Assembly: GCF_020567525.1 (NCBI RefSeq)
Contig: NZ_JAJCVI010000003.1
Span: 1-64,000 of the forward strand
Direction of reading: 5' to 3'
Length of the DNA stretch: 64,000 bases
Origin: Halorubellus salinus
GTDB lineage: Archaea > Halobacteriota > Halobacteria > Halobacteriales > Natrialbaceae
Shown: one piece after another, positions 33,309 through 43,318 of the stretch
How positions within the stretch are numbered: position 1 is the stretch's first letter
How the letters are laid out: the number at the start of each line of letters is the position of its first letter
Notes under the pieces: generated by a model
Database searches by the model: none
Told to the model about the DNA's origin: nothing
The model's input: the letters and a program-made list of their open reading frames with translations, nothing else
Position numbers and translations under genes: made by a program

Positions 33309-34757
33309 TTACGTGGGGGAGATGTCGGCGCAGACGTTCTTCACCTGCGTGTACGCGTCGACCGCAGCGAGTCCCTTCTCGCGGCCGAAGCCGCTCTCCT
33401 TGAAGCCGCCGAAGGGCGTCTCCTCCCCGCCGGCGAACCACTCGTTGATGTAGACCTGTCCGGCGCGGACGTCGCGGGCGAAGCGATGGGCGCGACCCAT
33501 GTTCTGGGTGTGGATGCCGGCGACGAGCCCGTAGTCGACGTCGTTCGCGAGCGCGATCGCCTCGGCCTCGGTACTGAACTCGATGACCGAGAGGACCGGA
33601 CCGAAGATCTCCTCCTGGGCGATGCGCATGTCGTTGTCGACGCCGGTGAACACCGTCGGTTCGACGAAGTACCCGTCGCGGTCGAGTGCCTCGCCGCCGA
33701 CGAGTGGCTCGCCCGCTTCCGCTCGACCGACGTCGAGGTAGTTCGTGACCTTCTCGAAGTGCTCCTCGGAGACGAGCGGCCCCATGTCGGGGTCGGTCTC
33801 GCCGTTGTCGAGCGTCATCGTCTCGATGCGGTCGGTGAGGACGTCGAGGAACTCGTCTTTGACGTCCTCGTGGACGAGGAGTCTCGACCCGGCCGAGCAG
33901 ACCTGGCCGGCGTTCGCGAAGATTCCCGTCATCGTGCTGTCGACGGCGCTGTCGATGTCCGCGTCCGGCCAGACGACGTTCGGGCTCTTCCCGCCGAGTT
34001 CGAGGTGGACGTTCGTGACGTTCTCGATCGCCGTCTGGCCGACCTCGATGCCGGTCGGGACCGAGCCCGTGAAGCTCACGCCGTCGACGTCCGGATGCGC
34101 CGAGAGGGCAGCACCCGCTTCGGCGCCGAACCCGGGCACCACGTTGAGGACGCCGTCGGGGATGCCGACCTCGGTGGCGAGCCGACCGATCTCGACGGCG
34201 GTCAGCGGCGTCTGCTCGGCGGGTTTGACGACCGCCGTGTTGCCTGTCGCCAGCGCGGGCGCGACGCTCCGACCGAAGATGTTCGTCGGGAGGTTCCACG
34301 GGATGATCTGTGCGGTCACGCCGAGCGGTTCGCGGACCGTGTAGTCGACGTAGTCGTCGGTGAGGGGGATGGAGTCGCCGTGGACCTTGTCGGCGACGCC
34401 GGCGTAGTACTCGAAGTACCGCGCGCATGTCTCCACGTCGGCGCGAGCGTGCGAGAGGGGTTTCCCGTTGTCGCGCGTCTCCAGCAGGGCCAGGCTCTCC
34501 TGCTGGGAGCGGATCTCCTCGGCGAGGTCGTCGAGCAAGCGGCCGCGCTCCTGGGGCGGCGTGGACGACCACTCGTCGAAGGCGTCGTTCGCGGCGGCTA
34601 CGGCCTGGTCGACGTCCTCGTCGCGCGCTCGTGCGACCGTCGCGAACGCGTCCTCTGTCGCGGGATTGACCGTCTCGAAGCGCTCTCCGGCCGCTGCGGG
34701 AACGAGCTCCCCGTCGATGAGGAGGTCGTACGTCCGTCGGTCTGGCTGTGTCTCCAT
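33309..34757 (-). CDS. Aldehyde dehydrogenase (2-oxoglutarate-semialdehyde/betaine-aldehyde-like)
   Basis: 482 residues from ATG 34757 (METQPDRRTYDLL). PWNLPTN near 153, catalytic Glu in LELGGKSPN (about 253) and catalytic Cys in NAGQVCSAGSR (about 287) are intact, as is PFGGFKESGFGREKG near the C-terminus. In sugar-acid pathways this class oxidises semialdehydes such as 2-oxoglutarate semialdehyde. It is divergent from the enolase-superfamily dehydratase at 34898, a placement that supports consecutive steps (dehydratase product to aldehyde to acid). Confidence 0.9.
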   Translation of the reverse strand: METQPDRRTYDLLIDGELVPAAAGERFETVNPATEDAFATVARARDEDVDQAVAAANDAFDEWSSTPPQERGRLLDDLAEEIRSQQESLALLETRDNGKPLSHARADVETCARYFEYYAGVADKVHGDSIPLTDDYVDYTVREPLGVTAQIIPWNLPTNIFGRSVAPALATGNTAVVKPAEQTPLTAVEIGRLATEVGIPDGVLNVVPGFGAEAGAALSAHPDVDGVSFTGSVPTGIEVGQTAIENVTNVHLELGGKSPNVVWPDADIDSAVDSTMTGIFANAGQVCSAGSRLLVHEDVKDEFLDVLTDRIETMTLDNGETDPDMGPLVSEEHFEKVTNYLDVGRAEAGEPLVGGEALDRDGYFVEPTVFTGVDNDMRIAQEEIFGPVLSVIEFSTEAEAIALANDVDYGLVAGIHTQNMGRAHRFARDVRAGQVYINEWFAGGEETPFGGFKESGFGREKGLAAVDAYTQVKNVCADISPT

Positions 34758-34897
34758 GACTGCTCTAGACGGGCGGCGTCCAATCGGGGTTCTGCTGAAC
34801 ATGTCCCCCTATTCAAGCCACGGGCCGTGGCGCGCGCGTCGACCGGACATGTGTTGGTGAATCCTTAACGTACCGGGGCGTGCACGTGTGGACGAGC

Positions 34898-36016
34898 ATG
34901 GAGATCACAGACGTCAACCAGTACCACCTGCGGTACGACATGGCGGACAGTTTCTACCCTGCGTGGAAACCGGGGTTCGAACAGACCGAGCACGAGGTCC
35001 TCCTGTTCGAACTGGAGACCGACGCCGGCATCTCGGGCGTCGCGACCGCGTCCGGGTTCGCGGGCCGGATGGACTACCTCGAACTCGCGGAGATGTTCCT
35101 GGTGGGCGAGGACCCGCGAGAGGTAGAATCGATCGTCGAGAAACTCGACCCGCTCAACCTGTGGGGGCCGCGGCCGTGGCACTTCGAGGTGGCGCTCTGG
35201 GACATCGTCGGCAAGGACGCCGGCAAACCGATCTACGAACTGCTCGGCGGAAGCGGCGACCCCATCCCGGCGTACGCGTCGACCGGTGAACGACAGGGCG
35301 TCGACGAGCGCCTGGCGTACGTCGAGGACCGCGTCAGCGAGGGGTTCGACGCGGTAAAGCTCCGCTGTCACGGCGACGACCCGGACCCGGACCTCGAGGT
35401 GGCGCGACGGATCCGCGACGCGTACCCCGACCTGACGTTGATGATGGACGCCAACATGGGGTGGAGCGTCCCGATGGTCGACGTGGAGCCGTGGTCGTTC
35501 GACGACGCGCTGTCGGTCGCGCGCGAACTCGAGGAGATCGGGAACGTCGGATGGCTCGAGGAACCCCTCGACCGCCGGAACTACGAGGGACTGGCGCGGT
35601 TGCGCGAGAAGACCGACGTCCCGATCGCCGGAGGCGAGTTCAACAACGGCGTCCATCACTTCCGGGAGTTCATTAAGCAGGGGTCGCTCGACGTGCTGCA
35701 ACCGGACGCAGTGCTCGCGACGGGCATCGGCGGCGGGAAGAAGGTCGCCGCGATGGCGGACACGCACGGCCTCGAGTTCGCGCCACACACGTGGAACGAC
35801 GGCCTCGGGTTCGTCGCGAACCTCCACCTGCTCGCCGCGACGGACGCGCGCTGGTGCGAGTACCCACTCGATCCGCCGGGGTGGACGCCCGAATCCCGGG
35901 ACTTCCTCCTCGAAGAACCGGTCGTCGCCGAAGACGGCGCGGTCGCCCCGCCAGACGGGCCGGGCCTCGGCGTCGACCTGGACTGGGACCTCATCGAGGA
36001 ACTGGACGCGTCCTGA
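34898..36016 (+). CDS. Enolase-superfamily sugar acid dehydratase (mandelate racemase/MLE family), copy 1
   Basis: 372 residues from ATG 34898, preceded by CCTTAACG about 31 bp upstream; a GTG at 34880 is in frame. The metal ligands are visible at Asp 184 (MMDANMGW), Glu 221 (WLEEPL) and Glu 247 (AGGEFNN); the base motif is K-x-R (VKLRCH, 154-156), and His 297 lies in APHTWNDG. The enzyme should abstract the alpha proton of an aldonate and eliminate water to form a 2-keto-3-deoxy acid. It aligns without gaps along nearly its whole length with the protein at 44646-45770. The exact aldonate is unknown. Confidence 0.88.
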   Translation: MEITDVNQYHLRYDMADSFYPAWKPGFEQTEHEVLLFELETDAGISGVATASGFAGRMDYLELAEMFLVGEDPREVESIVEKLDPLNLWGPRPWHFEVALWDIVGKDAGKPIYELLGGSGDPIPAYASTGERQGVDERLAYVEDRVSEGFDAVKLRCHGDDPDPDLEVARRIRDAYPDLTLMMDANMGWSVPMVDVEPWSFDDALSVARELEEIGNVGWLEEPLDRRNYEGLARLREKTDVPIAGGEFNNGVHHFREFIKQGSLDVLQPDAVLATGIGGGKKVAAMADTHGLEFAPHTWNDGLGFVANLHLLAATDARWCEYPLDPPGWTPESRDFLLEEPVVAEDGAVAPPDGPGLGVDLDWDLIEELDAS

Positions 36017-36019
36017 CGC

Positions 36020-37498
36020 TCAGGACTGGTCCGGCCAACGCTCGAGGTAACTCATCTTGTCCGTATAGAAGTTGATCATGTCCTGGCCCTGGGCGTGCAG
36101 GTCGCCGAAGAACGAATCCTTGCGACCGCCGAAGGAGAAGTACGCCATCGGCGCGGCGGTGCCGAGGTTGACGCCGAGGTTCCCGGCCTCGACCTCGTGC
36201 TTGAAGCGGTTGGCCTTGTGGCCACTGTCCGTGAAGAGGCTCGCGGCGTTCCCGAAGTCGCTCCGATTGACGACGTCGACGGCCTCGTCGAAGTCCGCGA
36301 CGCGAACGAGCCCCATGATGGGTCCGAAGTGCTCCTCCCGAGCGATGGTCATGTCCGGCGTGACCTCCCCGAACAACGTCGGGCCGATGAACGTCCCGTC
36401 GTAGTCGTCGACGGTGACGTCGCGGCCGTCGACGAGGAGTTCCGCGCCCTCCTCGACGCCGGCTTCGACGTACCCGCGGACCGTCTCCAGGTGGTCGTCG
36501 CTGATGATCGCGCCGATGTCGACGCCGTCATCGAGCCCGTACCCGACGGTCTGCTCGCGGGTCTTCTCGGCCAGGGCCGCGGCGAACTCGTCGTAGACGC
36601 TCTCCTCGACGACCATCACGTCGTTCGAGAGGCACCGTTCGCCGGCACACGCACACGCCGACGCGACGGTCTTCTCGGCGGCGTAGTCGATGTCCGCGCT
36701 CTCCGTGACGATGATGTGGTTCTTCGCACCGCCCTGTGCCTGGACGCGCTTGCCGTGCTCGGCGGCGGTCTCGTAGATGTGGCGCGCGATCGGCGTGCTC
36801 CCGACGAACGAGATGCCCTCGATGCCGTCGTGTTCGAGCATCGCGTTCACCGTGTCGGGGCCGCCGTTGACGAGCTGGACGACGCCGTCCGGGAACCCGG
36901 CCTCGTCGACGAGCTCGAAGATGCGCTGCGTGACGAGCGGGTCCTGCTCGCTGGGTTTGAGGATGAAGCTGTTGCCCGTAGCGACGGCGTGCGGAAGGAA
37001 CCACAGCGAGATCATGACCGGGAAATTGAAGGGCGTGATGCCGACGAACGTCCCGAGGGGCTCTCTGACGGCCGTTTCGTCGATGTTCGGCGCGGCGTTC
37101 GGTAGGTTCCCGGCCTGCATCATCGTCGGGATGCCGCACGCGGTCTCGACGTTCTGGATGCCTCGACGGATCTCGCCGCGGGCTTCCGCTCGCGTCTTCC
37201 CGTGCTCCATCACGAGGAGTTCCGTGAGTTCCTCGATGTGCTCGTCGAGCAGTTCCTTGAGCCGGAACAACGGCTGAACGCGCTCCTCGACGGCGGTGTG
37301 TCGCCATTCCTCGAATGCGTCGTTGCTCGCCTCGACAGCCGTCTCGAGGTCGTCGTCGTCACTGAACGGCAGGTACGCCAGCTCTTCTCTCGTCGCTGGG
37401 TTGACGACCGCTTGGCCGTCCGCGCTCGACGGCGTCTGCCACGCCCCGTCCACGTAGTTCTGTACCTCGTCGTTCTCGCTCAACGTTGTAGGGAGCAC
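36020..37498 (-). CDS. mmsA: CoA-acylating methylmalonate-semialdehyde dehydrogenase-type enzyme
   Basis: 492 residues. The MmsA subfamily is recognised by TPFNFPVMISLWFLPHA, the QGGAKNH segment (about 255-261, which replaces the Glu-containing ELGGK of ordinary ALDHs) and the catalytic Cys in CAGERCLSND (about 289). The missing general-base Glu is normal for this CoA-acylating class. It converts malonate or methylmalonate semialdehyde to acetyl- or propionyl-CoA. In the island it could process the aldehyde left after cleavage or oxidation of the sugar acid. Convergent with the dehydratase, 4 bp apart. Confidence 0.92.
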   Translation of the reverse strand: MLPTTLSENDEVQNYVDGAWQTPSSADGQAVVNPATREELAYLPFSDDDDLETAVEASNDAFEEWRHTAVEERVQPLFRLKELLDEHIEELTELLVMEHGKTRAEARGEIRRGIQNVETACGIPTMMQAGNLPNAAPNIDETAVREPLGTFVGITPFNFPVMISLWFLPHAVATGNSFILKPSEQDPLVTQRIFELVDEAGFPDGVVQLVNGGPDTVNAMLEHDGIEGISFVGSTPIARHIYETAAEHGKRVQAQGGAKNHIIVTESADIDYAAEKTVASACACAGERCLSNDVMVVEESVYDEFAAALAEKTREQTVGYGLDDGVDIGAIISDDHLETVRGYVEAGVEEGAELLVDGRDVTVDDYDGTFIGPTLFGEVTPDMTIAREEHFGPIMGLVRVADFDEAVDVVNRSDFGNAASLFTDSGHKANRFKHEVEAGNLGVNLGTAAPMAYFSFGGRKDSFFGDLHAQGQDMINFYTDKMSYLERWPDQS

Positions 37499-37675
37499 TG
37501 TTATTCACAGAAATCGTGCGTAATCGCATAAGTGTTGCGAATAAATCGGCTATAGAGCCATAAGTAGCCAGGTTCGGATATTTATGGAGATATTTCTGGG
37601 CGAACGTTGGACTGACACTGCAGACGGTCGTGTGTGGGTCGTACGGTCCCCGAAGACGACGCGTGACCCGGGAAC
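37499..37675. promoter_or_regulatory. AT-rich promoter region of the mmsA gene
   Basis: Between the transporter operon's last stop and the mmsA start. The segment 37501-37600 is AT-rich, with candidate TATA elements on the minus strand at about 37519-37535 and the partly symmetric GGCTATAGAGCC at 37548-37559, a possible operator. Confidence 0.4.
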
Positions 37676-39748
37676 TCAGCCCTGGTCGAACGTCGCGTCG
37701 AGCGACTCGCTCATCTCCTCCTCCGAGAGGTGGCACCCGATGCAGTGACCGCCACCGCCGTCTTCGAGGTCCGGGTCGTCCGTCTCGCACACCTCCCCGA
37801 TCTTCTGCGGACAGCGGGTGTTGAACGAACACCCGCTCGGGGGATTCCGCGCGTCCGGTACGTCGCCGTCCAGTCGGATGCGGCTCTTCTCCTCGTACGG
37901 GTCGAGCGTCGGGATGCTCGACAGCAGCGCCCGCGTGTACGGATGATACGGCGGGTCGAATATCTGGTCGGTCGACCCCGTCTCGATGATCTCGCCGAGG
38001 TACATCACGGCCACGCGGTCACAGATCGCCTCGATGACGCTCAGGTCGTGACTGATGAGCAGGTACGACGTCCCGTACTCCTCGCAGAGGTCCTCGAGCA
38101 GGTTCAGGATGCTCGCCTGGACGCTCACGTCGAGCGACGACACCGGTTCGTCCAACACGATCAGCGACGGATCCGCCGCGAACGCGCGCGCGATGGCCAC
38201 GCGCTGCTGTTGCCCGCCGGAGAGCTCGTGCGGCTTCTTGTCGACCACGTCGCTCCCGAGGTTCACCTGATTCAGCAACTCCTCCGCCCGAGTCCGGCGC
38301 TCGTCAGCCGCCCTATCGGTGAACAACTTGAGCGGTCGCTCCAGGATCTGGCGGACCGTCCGGTTCGGGTTCAGGCTCGCCTCCGGGTCCTGGAAGATGA
38401 TCTGGCACGACGACCGGAACTCGTTGAGCTCCTGCTTCGAGAGCGAATCGATGTCCGTCCCATCGTACTCGATGCTCCCGCTCGTCACCGTGTGGAGTTT
38501 CAGGAGCGTCCTGCCGAGCGTGCTCTTCCCACAGCCACTCTCGCCGACGAGCCCTACGGCTTCGCCCTCGTGGATGTCGAACGAGACGTCGTTCACGGCC
38601 TTGACCGGGTCGTGGTCGCCGATCAGGTTCTTGATGAACCCGCCCTCGTCGTAGTACTTCTGCAGGTGGTTGATGCTGAGGATCGGTTCGCCGGGCGTGC
38701 GATCCGACGCCTGCTTCGCCGGGACGTCTATCGGGTTATCGACCACGTCCCTCCAGTGCAGACACCGCGATTCGTGGTCGCGCTCGCCGTCCACCGAGGC
38801 CATCTCGATGTCGTCTGTGCGACACTCCTCGGTCGCGAACTCGCATCGGTCCGCGAAGATACACCCGTTCGGGATCGCGTCGAGTTCGGGGATCCGACCC
38901 GGAATCGGCTTGACCTCCTTGTCCTTCGCTATCTCCGGCGTCGTCGCCAGCAACGCCTGCGTGTAGGGGTTCGCGGGCGACGTGAACACCTCCTCGACAG
39001 GGCCTTTCTCCAGCATCTCGCCGGCGTAGAGGATATTCACGCGGTCGGCGATCTCCGAGATGACGCCCAGGTTGTGCGTGATCAGCAGGATGCCGGCGTC
39101 GTATTCGGCTTTGAGGTCCTCGACGAGGTCGAGGAACTTCGCCTGCGTCGTCACGTCCAGCCCGGTCGTCGGCTCGTCGAGGATGAGGAGGTCGGGATTA
39201 CACGAGAGCCCGATCGCAAGCAGCGCGCGCTGCTGTTGGCCGCCCGAGAGCTCGTGGGGGTACCGGTCGGCGATGCCCGCGGGGTTCGGGAGGTTCACCT
39301 GCTCCAGGACGTCGTGCACGCGCCGCGTTCCCTCCTCGTCGGACTCGATGTCCTGGTGGAGGTCGATGGTCTCGCGGATCTGCGCGCCGATGGTCATGCT
39401 CGGGTTCAACGAACTCGACGGGTTCTGCGCGACGTGCGCGATGCGATTCCCGCGTATCGACCGGAGCTCTCGCTTCGACGCCGACAGCAGGTCCTCGCCT
39501 TCGAACGTGATCGACCCGTCGTCGACCCAGCCGTTCGCGTCCAGATACTGGACGATGGCGAGCGCGAGCGTGCTCTTCCCGCTCCCGCTCTCCCCGGCGA
39601 GTCCGACGGTCTCGCCTTTCTCCACGGCGAGCGACACGTCACGTAACGCGTGAATGTTGCCATCAGCGACCTCGAACTTCACGTCGAGGGAGTCGACACT
39701 GAGGAGCGTTTCCTGATCGCTGCGTCGGGTCGACGTCTCCATACTCAT
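37676..39748 (-). CDS. Fused dual ATP-binding protein of oligopeptide-family ABC importer (DppD-DppF fusion)
   Basis: 690 residues containing two complete ATPase domains. Domain 1 (about 14-345): Walker A GESGSGKST, signature ELSGGQQQRALLA, Walker B LLILDEPTTGLD. Domain 2 (about 358-680): Walker A GESGCGKST, signature ELSGGQQQRVAIA, Walker B LIVLDEPVSSLD. Each half ends in the Cys-containing oligopeptide-transporter tail (GCIFADRCEFATEEC; GCSFNTRCPQ). Fusion of the two subunits fixes a 1:1 ratio. It is the last gene of a minus-strand operon with two permeases and a binding protein, and overlaps the permease start by 4 bp. Confidence 0.95.
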   Translation of the reverse strand: MSMETSTRRSDQETLLSVDSLDVKFEVADGNIHALRDVSLAVEKGETVGLAGESGSGKSTLALAIVQYLDANGWVDDGSITFEGEDLLSASKRELRSIRGNRIAHVAQNPSSSLNPSMTIGAQIRETIDLHQDIESDEEGTRRVHDVLEQVNLPNPAGIADRYPHELSGGQQQRALLAIGLSCNPDLLILDEPTTGLDVTTQAKFLDLVEDLKAEYDAGILLITHNLGVISEIADRVNILYAGEMLEKGPVEEVFTSPANPYTQALLATTPEIAKDKEVKPIPGRIPELDAIPNGCIFADRCEFATEECRTDDIEMASVDGERDHESRCLHWRDVVDNPIDVPAKQASDRTPGEPILSINHLQKYYDEGGFIKNLIGDHDPVKAVNDVSFDIHEGEAVGLVGESGCGKSTLGRTLLKLHTVTSGSIEYDGTDIDSLSKQELNEFRSSCQIIFQDPEASLNPNRTVRQILERPLKLFTDRAADERRTRAEELLNQVNLGSDVVDKKPHELSGGQQQRVAIARAFAADPSLIVLDEPVSSLDVSVQASILNLLEDLCEEYGTSYLLISHDLSVIEAICDRVAVMYLGEIIETGSTDQIFDPPYHPYTRALLSSIPTLDPYEEKSRIRLDGDVPDARNPPSGCSFNTRCPQKIGEVCETDDPDLEDGGGGHCIGCHLSEEEMSESLDATFDQG

Positions 39749-40629
39749 GAATGATCACCCACTTCGCGCGGGTCCAGCACGTCCCGCAAGCCGTCGCCGA
39801 TGAGGTTCGTCGCCATCACCGTGAGCAACAGCGCGACGCTCGGCCAGATGAGGAACCACGGCGTCTGGTAGATGTGGTCTCTCGCCGTCGAGATCATGAA
39901 CCCCCAGTCCGGGTTCGGTGGGCCCGCACCGAGACCGAGGAAGGACAGCGACGTCCCGATCATGATCGCGTACCCGACGCGAACCGACCCCTCGACGACG
40001 ATCGGGCCGGTGACGTTCGGGAGTATCTCACGGAAGAGGATGTACGGACTCGATTCACCGCGTGCTTTCGCCGCCATGACGTACTCCTCCTCGCTGACCG
40101 ACAGCGTCGCCGAGCGCGTCACGCGAGCGATGCGTGGTGCGTACACGACGCCAATCGCCATCACGACGTTGAGGATGTTCGAGGGGAGGACGACGAGGAT
40201 CAGGAGGCCGAGCAGGAGCGTCGGCACGCTCATGATGATGTCCATGATCCGCATCAGTAACTCGTCGACGCGGCCCTTCGCGTACCCGGCAGTCAACCCG
40301 ATCGGGACCCCTACGAGGAGCGCGAGCGCCGTTGCGCCGAACCCGAGCAAGAGGCTCGTTCGTCCGCCGAGGATGACCCGCGACAGGAGGTCGCGGCCGA
40401 GATGGTCGGTACCCAAGAGGAACTGCCCGCCCGGGCCCGCGTACCGGTCGGCGACGTGCGTCGCCGTCGGGTCGTACGGCGCGACGGTCTCCCCGAGGAT
40501 CGCGACGAGCGCGATCGGGAGGAGTATCGCGAGGCCGAGCCCGATACGGCGATTGCTCAGGACCTTCCCGACGATCGGGGGCAGGTCGAACCCGGTCGAT
40601 TCGGTCGACGTTGAGGTGTCAGTTGCCAT
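39745..40629 (-). CDS. ABC importer permease (DppC-like)
   Basis: 294 residues with about six membrane helices. After a Ser/Thr-rich cytoplasmic N-terminus come the DppC features DPTATHVADRYAGPGGQFLLGTDHLGRDLLSRVI (read in two parts around residue 55) and the EAA coupling loop YVMAAKARGESSPYILFREILPN. Pairs with the DppB-like subunit encoded immediately upstream. Confidence 0.93.
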   Translation of the reverse strand: MATDTSTSTESTGFDLPPIVGKVLSNRRIGLGLAILLPIALVAILGETVAPYDPTATHVADRYAGPGGQFLLGTDHLGRDLLSRVILGGRTSLLLGFGATALALLVGVPIGLTAGYAKGRVDELLMRIMDIIMSVPTLLLGLLILVVLPSNILNVVMAIGVVYAPRIARVTRSATLSVSEEEYVMAAKARGESSPYILFREILPNVTGPIVVEGSVRVGYAIMIGTSLSFLGLGAGPPNPDWGFMISTARDHIYQTPWFLIWPSVALLLTVMATNLIGDGLRDVLDPREVGDHS

Positions 40630-41586
40630 CTATTCGTCCCCCAGACTGATTCGTGGGTCGAGCAGCGTGTAGACGATGTCCGCTGCGAAGTTCGCCATGA
40701 TGAACGCGATCGTCGGCACCAGGATGCCGGCCTGGATGACCGGGAGGTCCCGGTTGTCTATCGCCTGCACGATGAGCTCGCCGATGCCGGGGAACGCGAA
40801 GATCTGTTCGATGATGACGACGCTCCCCATCATCCACCCGAAGTTCAGCGCGAGCACGGTTACAGTCGGCAGCAGGCCGTTGCGCAGTCCGTGCTTGAAC
40901 AGGACGTTCCGTTCGGCGACGCCCTTGAGTCGCGCCGTCCGGATGTAGTCCGATTCGAGCGTCTCCACCATCGACGACCGCGTCTGCCGGAGCACGTACG
41001 CGAGGATGATGGTGTTCATCGCGATAGCTGGCAAGAGGAGGTGATGCAGCCACGGGACGACGCCGTCGCTGAGCGGGACGAACCCGCCCTTTGGGAAGAG
41101 GTCGAGTGGTGGCGTCGTCAGGAACAACAACAGTAACGTCGCACTGACGAACGAAGGGATGCTGAGCCCGACGTAGGACCCGCTGGTCACGAGGTGGTCG
41201 ACCATGGTGTCGCGCTTGGCCGCCGCAACGATGCCAAGTGGGATAGCCGCGACGACCGAGATGAGCATCGCGACGGCCGCCAGCTGGAGCGTCCGCAGCA
41301 ATCGCGGCCAGACCATCTCCATCACCGGTTGTCCGGAGATGAGACTGTTCCCGAAGTCCCCGGTCACGACCCCGCCGACGAAGTCGACGTACTGCACGGG
41401 CAGCGGGCGATCCAGTCCGAGGTCCTCGTTCACCTGCTCGATTGCTGCGTCGGTCGCCTCCGTCCCGAGCACGATGTTCGCGGCGCTCCCGGGGAGCAGG
41501 GTCGTCACCCCGAAGACGACCGACACCACGATGAATATCGAGAGAAGCGCGATCGCGGTGCGCTTCACCAGATAGAGATAGTTCAT
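40630..41586 (-). CDS. ABC importer permease (DppB-like)
   Basis: 318 residues. Typical DppB layout: first helix (RTAIALLSIFIVVSVVFGVT), a periplasmic-side loop with LGLDRPLPVQYVDFVGGVVTGDFG, then five helices and the EAA loop SDYIRTARLKGVAERNVLFKHGLRN. Its stop directly abuts the start of the DppC-like gene. Operon order is binding protein, DppB, DppC, fused ATPase. Confidence 0.93.
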   Translation of the reverse strand: MNYLYLVKRTAIALLSIFIVVSVVFGVTTLLPGSAANIVLGTEATDAAIEQVNEDLGLDRPLPVQYVDFVGGVVTGDFGNSLISGQPVMEMVWPRLLRTLQLAAVAMLISVVAAIPLGIVAAAKRDTMVDHLVTSGSYVGLSIPSFVSATLLLLFLTTPPLDLFPKGGFVPLSDGVVPWLHHLLLPAIAMNTIILAYVLRQTRSSMVETLESDYIRTARLKGVAERNVLFKHGLRNGLLPTVTVLALNFGWMMGSVVIIEQIFAFPGIGELIVQAIDNRDLPVIQAGILVPTIAFIMANFAADIVYTLLDPRISLGDE

Positions 41587-41607
41587 TGCTATTGTCTCTC
41601 ACTCCCG

Positions 41608-43296
41608 TTACTTGTCGACAGCGCACTCGCTGAGGAAGTCCTTGATGTACGTGGGGTACAGGTCGTAGTTCTGCACGTAGTCCTTGTAGCCGCCGTAGAT
41701 CTTCGGATGGAAGGTACCGACCCACGCACCCTCCTGATGGTTGATGCGCTGCATCTCCTTCATCGCCTCCGCCTTCTCCTCCTCGCTCGTCGCCGACGTC
41801 GCCCGCGCGAACGCCTCGTCGAACGCGTCGTTGCTCCACTTCGCCTCGTTCCACGGGCCCTCGGAGCGGAGCGCGAGCTGGGGCACCGTGCTCCCGAGCA
41901 CGCGCGTGGAGTAGTTCGTGATGTACCATTCGCCCTCCGCGTTCCAGTAATCGGACAGCCACGTCTCCTCGGTGAGCCGGTTGATCTCGAACTCGATACC
42001 GACCTGCTTCATCTGCTGCTGGAACAACTGCGCGATGACTTCCTTCGACGGGACACCGTCGTCGTAGTGGAACGTCTGCATCTCGAGGCCGTCACCGTAG
42101 CCGGCCTCGGACAGCAATTCCTTCGCTTTCTCGACGTTCGCCGTCGTCCCGAAGGTATCGCCGACCTCCAGGTCGTCGTTGTAGTACGTGTGAACGGGCG
42201 TGACGCCGGAGTGATGACCGAGGACGCCCTCGGGCGAGACCGCTTTCAGGATCTGTTCGCGGTCGAGCGCGTACTTGATTGCCTTCCGGACCTTCGGATC
42301 GTCGAGCGGTTCGACCGTTGTGTTGAGGACGATCGGGTACTGGAGCCCGGACGTCTGCTTGACGAGCGTCGCGCTGTCCGAGACGCGCCCGGCGACGTTC
42401 GGCGAGGTCCGACTGACGGCGTCGATACTCCCGTCGGATAGCGAGTTCGCGCGCTGGATGTTGTCCGAGAGGATGTTCCACTTGAGCTCGTCGAAGTACG
42501 GCAGCGGTTCGCCGTCGACGCCCTCGATGTGGTAGTCCGAGTTCGCGCTGAACGTGATGTCGTTCTTCTGATTCCAGGTCTCGAGCTGGAGCGGTCCGGT
42601 CCCGTAGTCGGTGTCTTCCAGTTTCGCGGGGTCGTCGTCGAGAACGGCCTTCGGGACGACGAAGAACGCCCCGCCGGTCTCCGCGATGCGCTTCGTGAAG
42701 TTCAGGTCCGGCTCGTCGAGTGCGACCTCCACCGTCGTCTCGTCGACGACCGAGAGCGAGTTCACGCCGCTCAGGCTCGACGCGGACCCGGAGAACGCCT
42801 CGGACGTGAGGAAGTCGTAGGACGCCTTCACGTCAGCAGCGGTCATCGTCTGGCCGTCCATGTTATTGAACGCCACGTCCTCGCGGAGGTTGAACGTCCA
42901 GACGGTGTAATCGTCGTTCGCCTCCCAGTCCTTCGCGAGATTGGGCTCGACCTCGAAGGACTGGTTCACGCGCGTCAGCCGGTCGTACATCGCTTCGCCG
43001 AGGAGGTAGTCGGCGAGGAACCCGCGGAACGGCGACATCGTCTGGACGCCCTGTTGGGCGCCGACGACGAACGTGCCGCCACGAGGCAGCGAATCCGGGC
43101 TCTCTTCGGTCCCGTCGTTCGAGTCGTCGGATTCGATGGTGTCACCGCCGTCGCCATTTCCAGAACCTTCGTTATCGTCCCCGCCGCCCATACATCCGGC
43201 GAGTCCGGTGATTCCGAGCGTGCCGAGGGTCGCGCCGAGCTTGAGAACCGACCGCCGGTCCGTCCCAACGGTTGTGTGACTGTCTCTCGATGGCAT
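41608..43296 (-). CDS. Tat-exported lipoprotein, solute-binding protein family 5
   Basis: 562 residues from ATG 43296, selected because TTATTATGAAG on the minus strand is centred about 31 bp upstream. The N-terminus has a twin-arginine lipobox signal: DRRSVLKLGATLGTLGITGL followed by AGC, so the mature protein is lipid-anchored at Cys. The mature part has the family-5 pattern NLREDVAFNNMDGQTMTAADV and KAIKYALDREQIL. Despite the peptide-transporter name, members in archaea often bind oligosaccharides or sugar acids; the surrounding catabolic genes favour that here. Confidence 0.93.
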   Translation of the reverse strand: MPSRDSHTTVGTDRRSVLKLGATLGTLGITGLAGCMGGGDDNEGSGNGDGGDTIESDDSNDGTEESPDSLPRGGTFVVGAQQGVQTMSPFRGFLADYLLGEAMYDRLTRVNQSFEVEPNLAKDWEANDDYTVWTFNLREDVAFNNMDGQTMTAADVKASYDFLTSEAFSGSASSLSGVNSLSVVDETTVEVALDEPDLNFTKRIAETGGAFFVVPKAVLDDDPAKLEDTDYGTGPLQLETWNQKNDITFSANSDYHIEGVDGEPLPYFDELKWNILSDNIQRANSLSDGSIDAVSRTSPNVAGRVSDSATLVKQTSGLQYPIVLNTTVEPLDDPKVRKAIKYALDREQILKAVSPEGVLGHHSGVTPVHTYYNDDLEVGDTFGTTANVEKAKELLSEAGYGDGLEMQTFHYDDGVPSKEVIAQLFQQQMKQVGIEFEINRLTEETWLSDYWNAEGEWYITNYSTRVLGSTVPQLALRSEGPWNEAKWSNDAFDEAFARATSATSEEEKAEAMKEMQRINHQEGAWVGTFHPKIYGGYKDYVQNYDLYPTYIKDFLSECAVDK

Positions 43297-43318
43297 ACGA
43301 TATCGACACATGGAATCC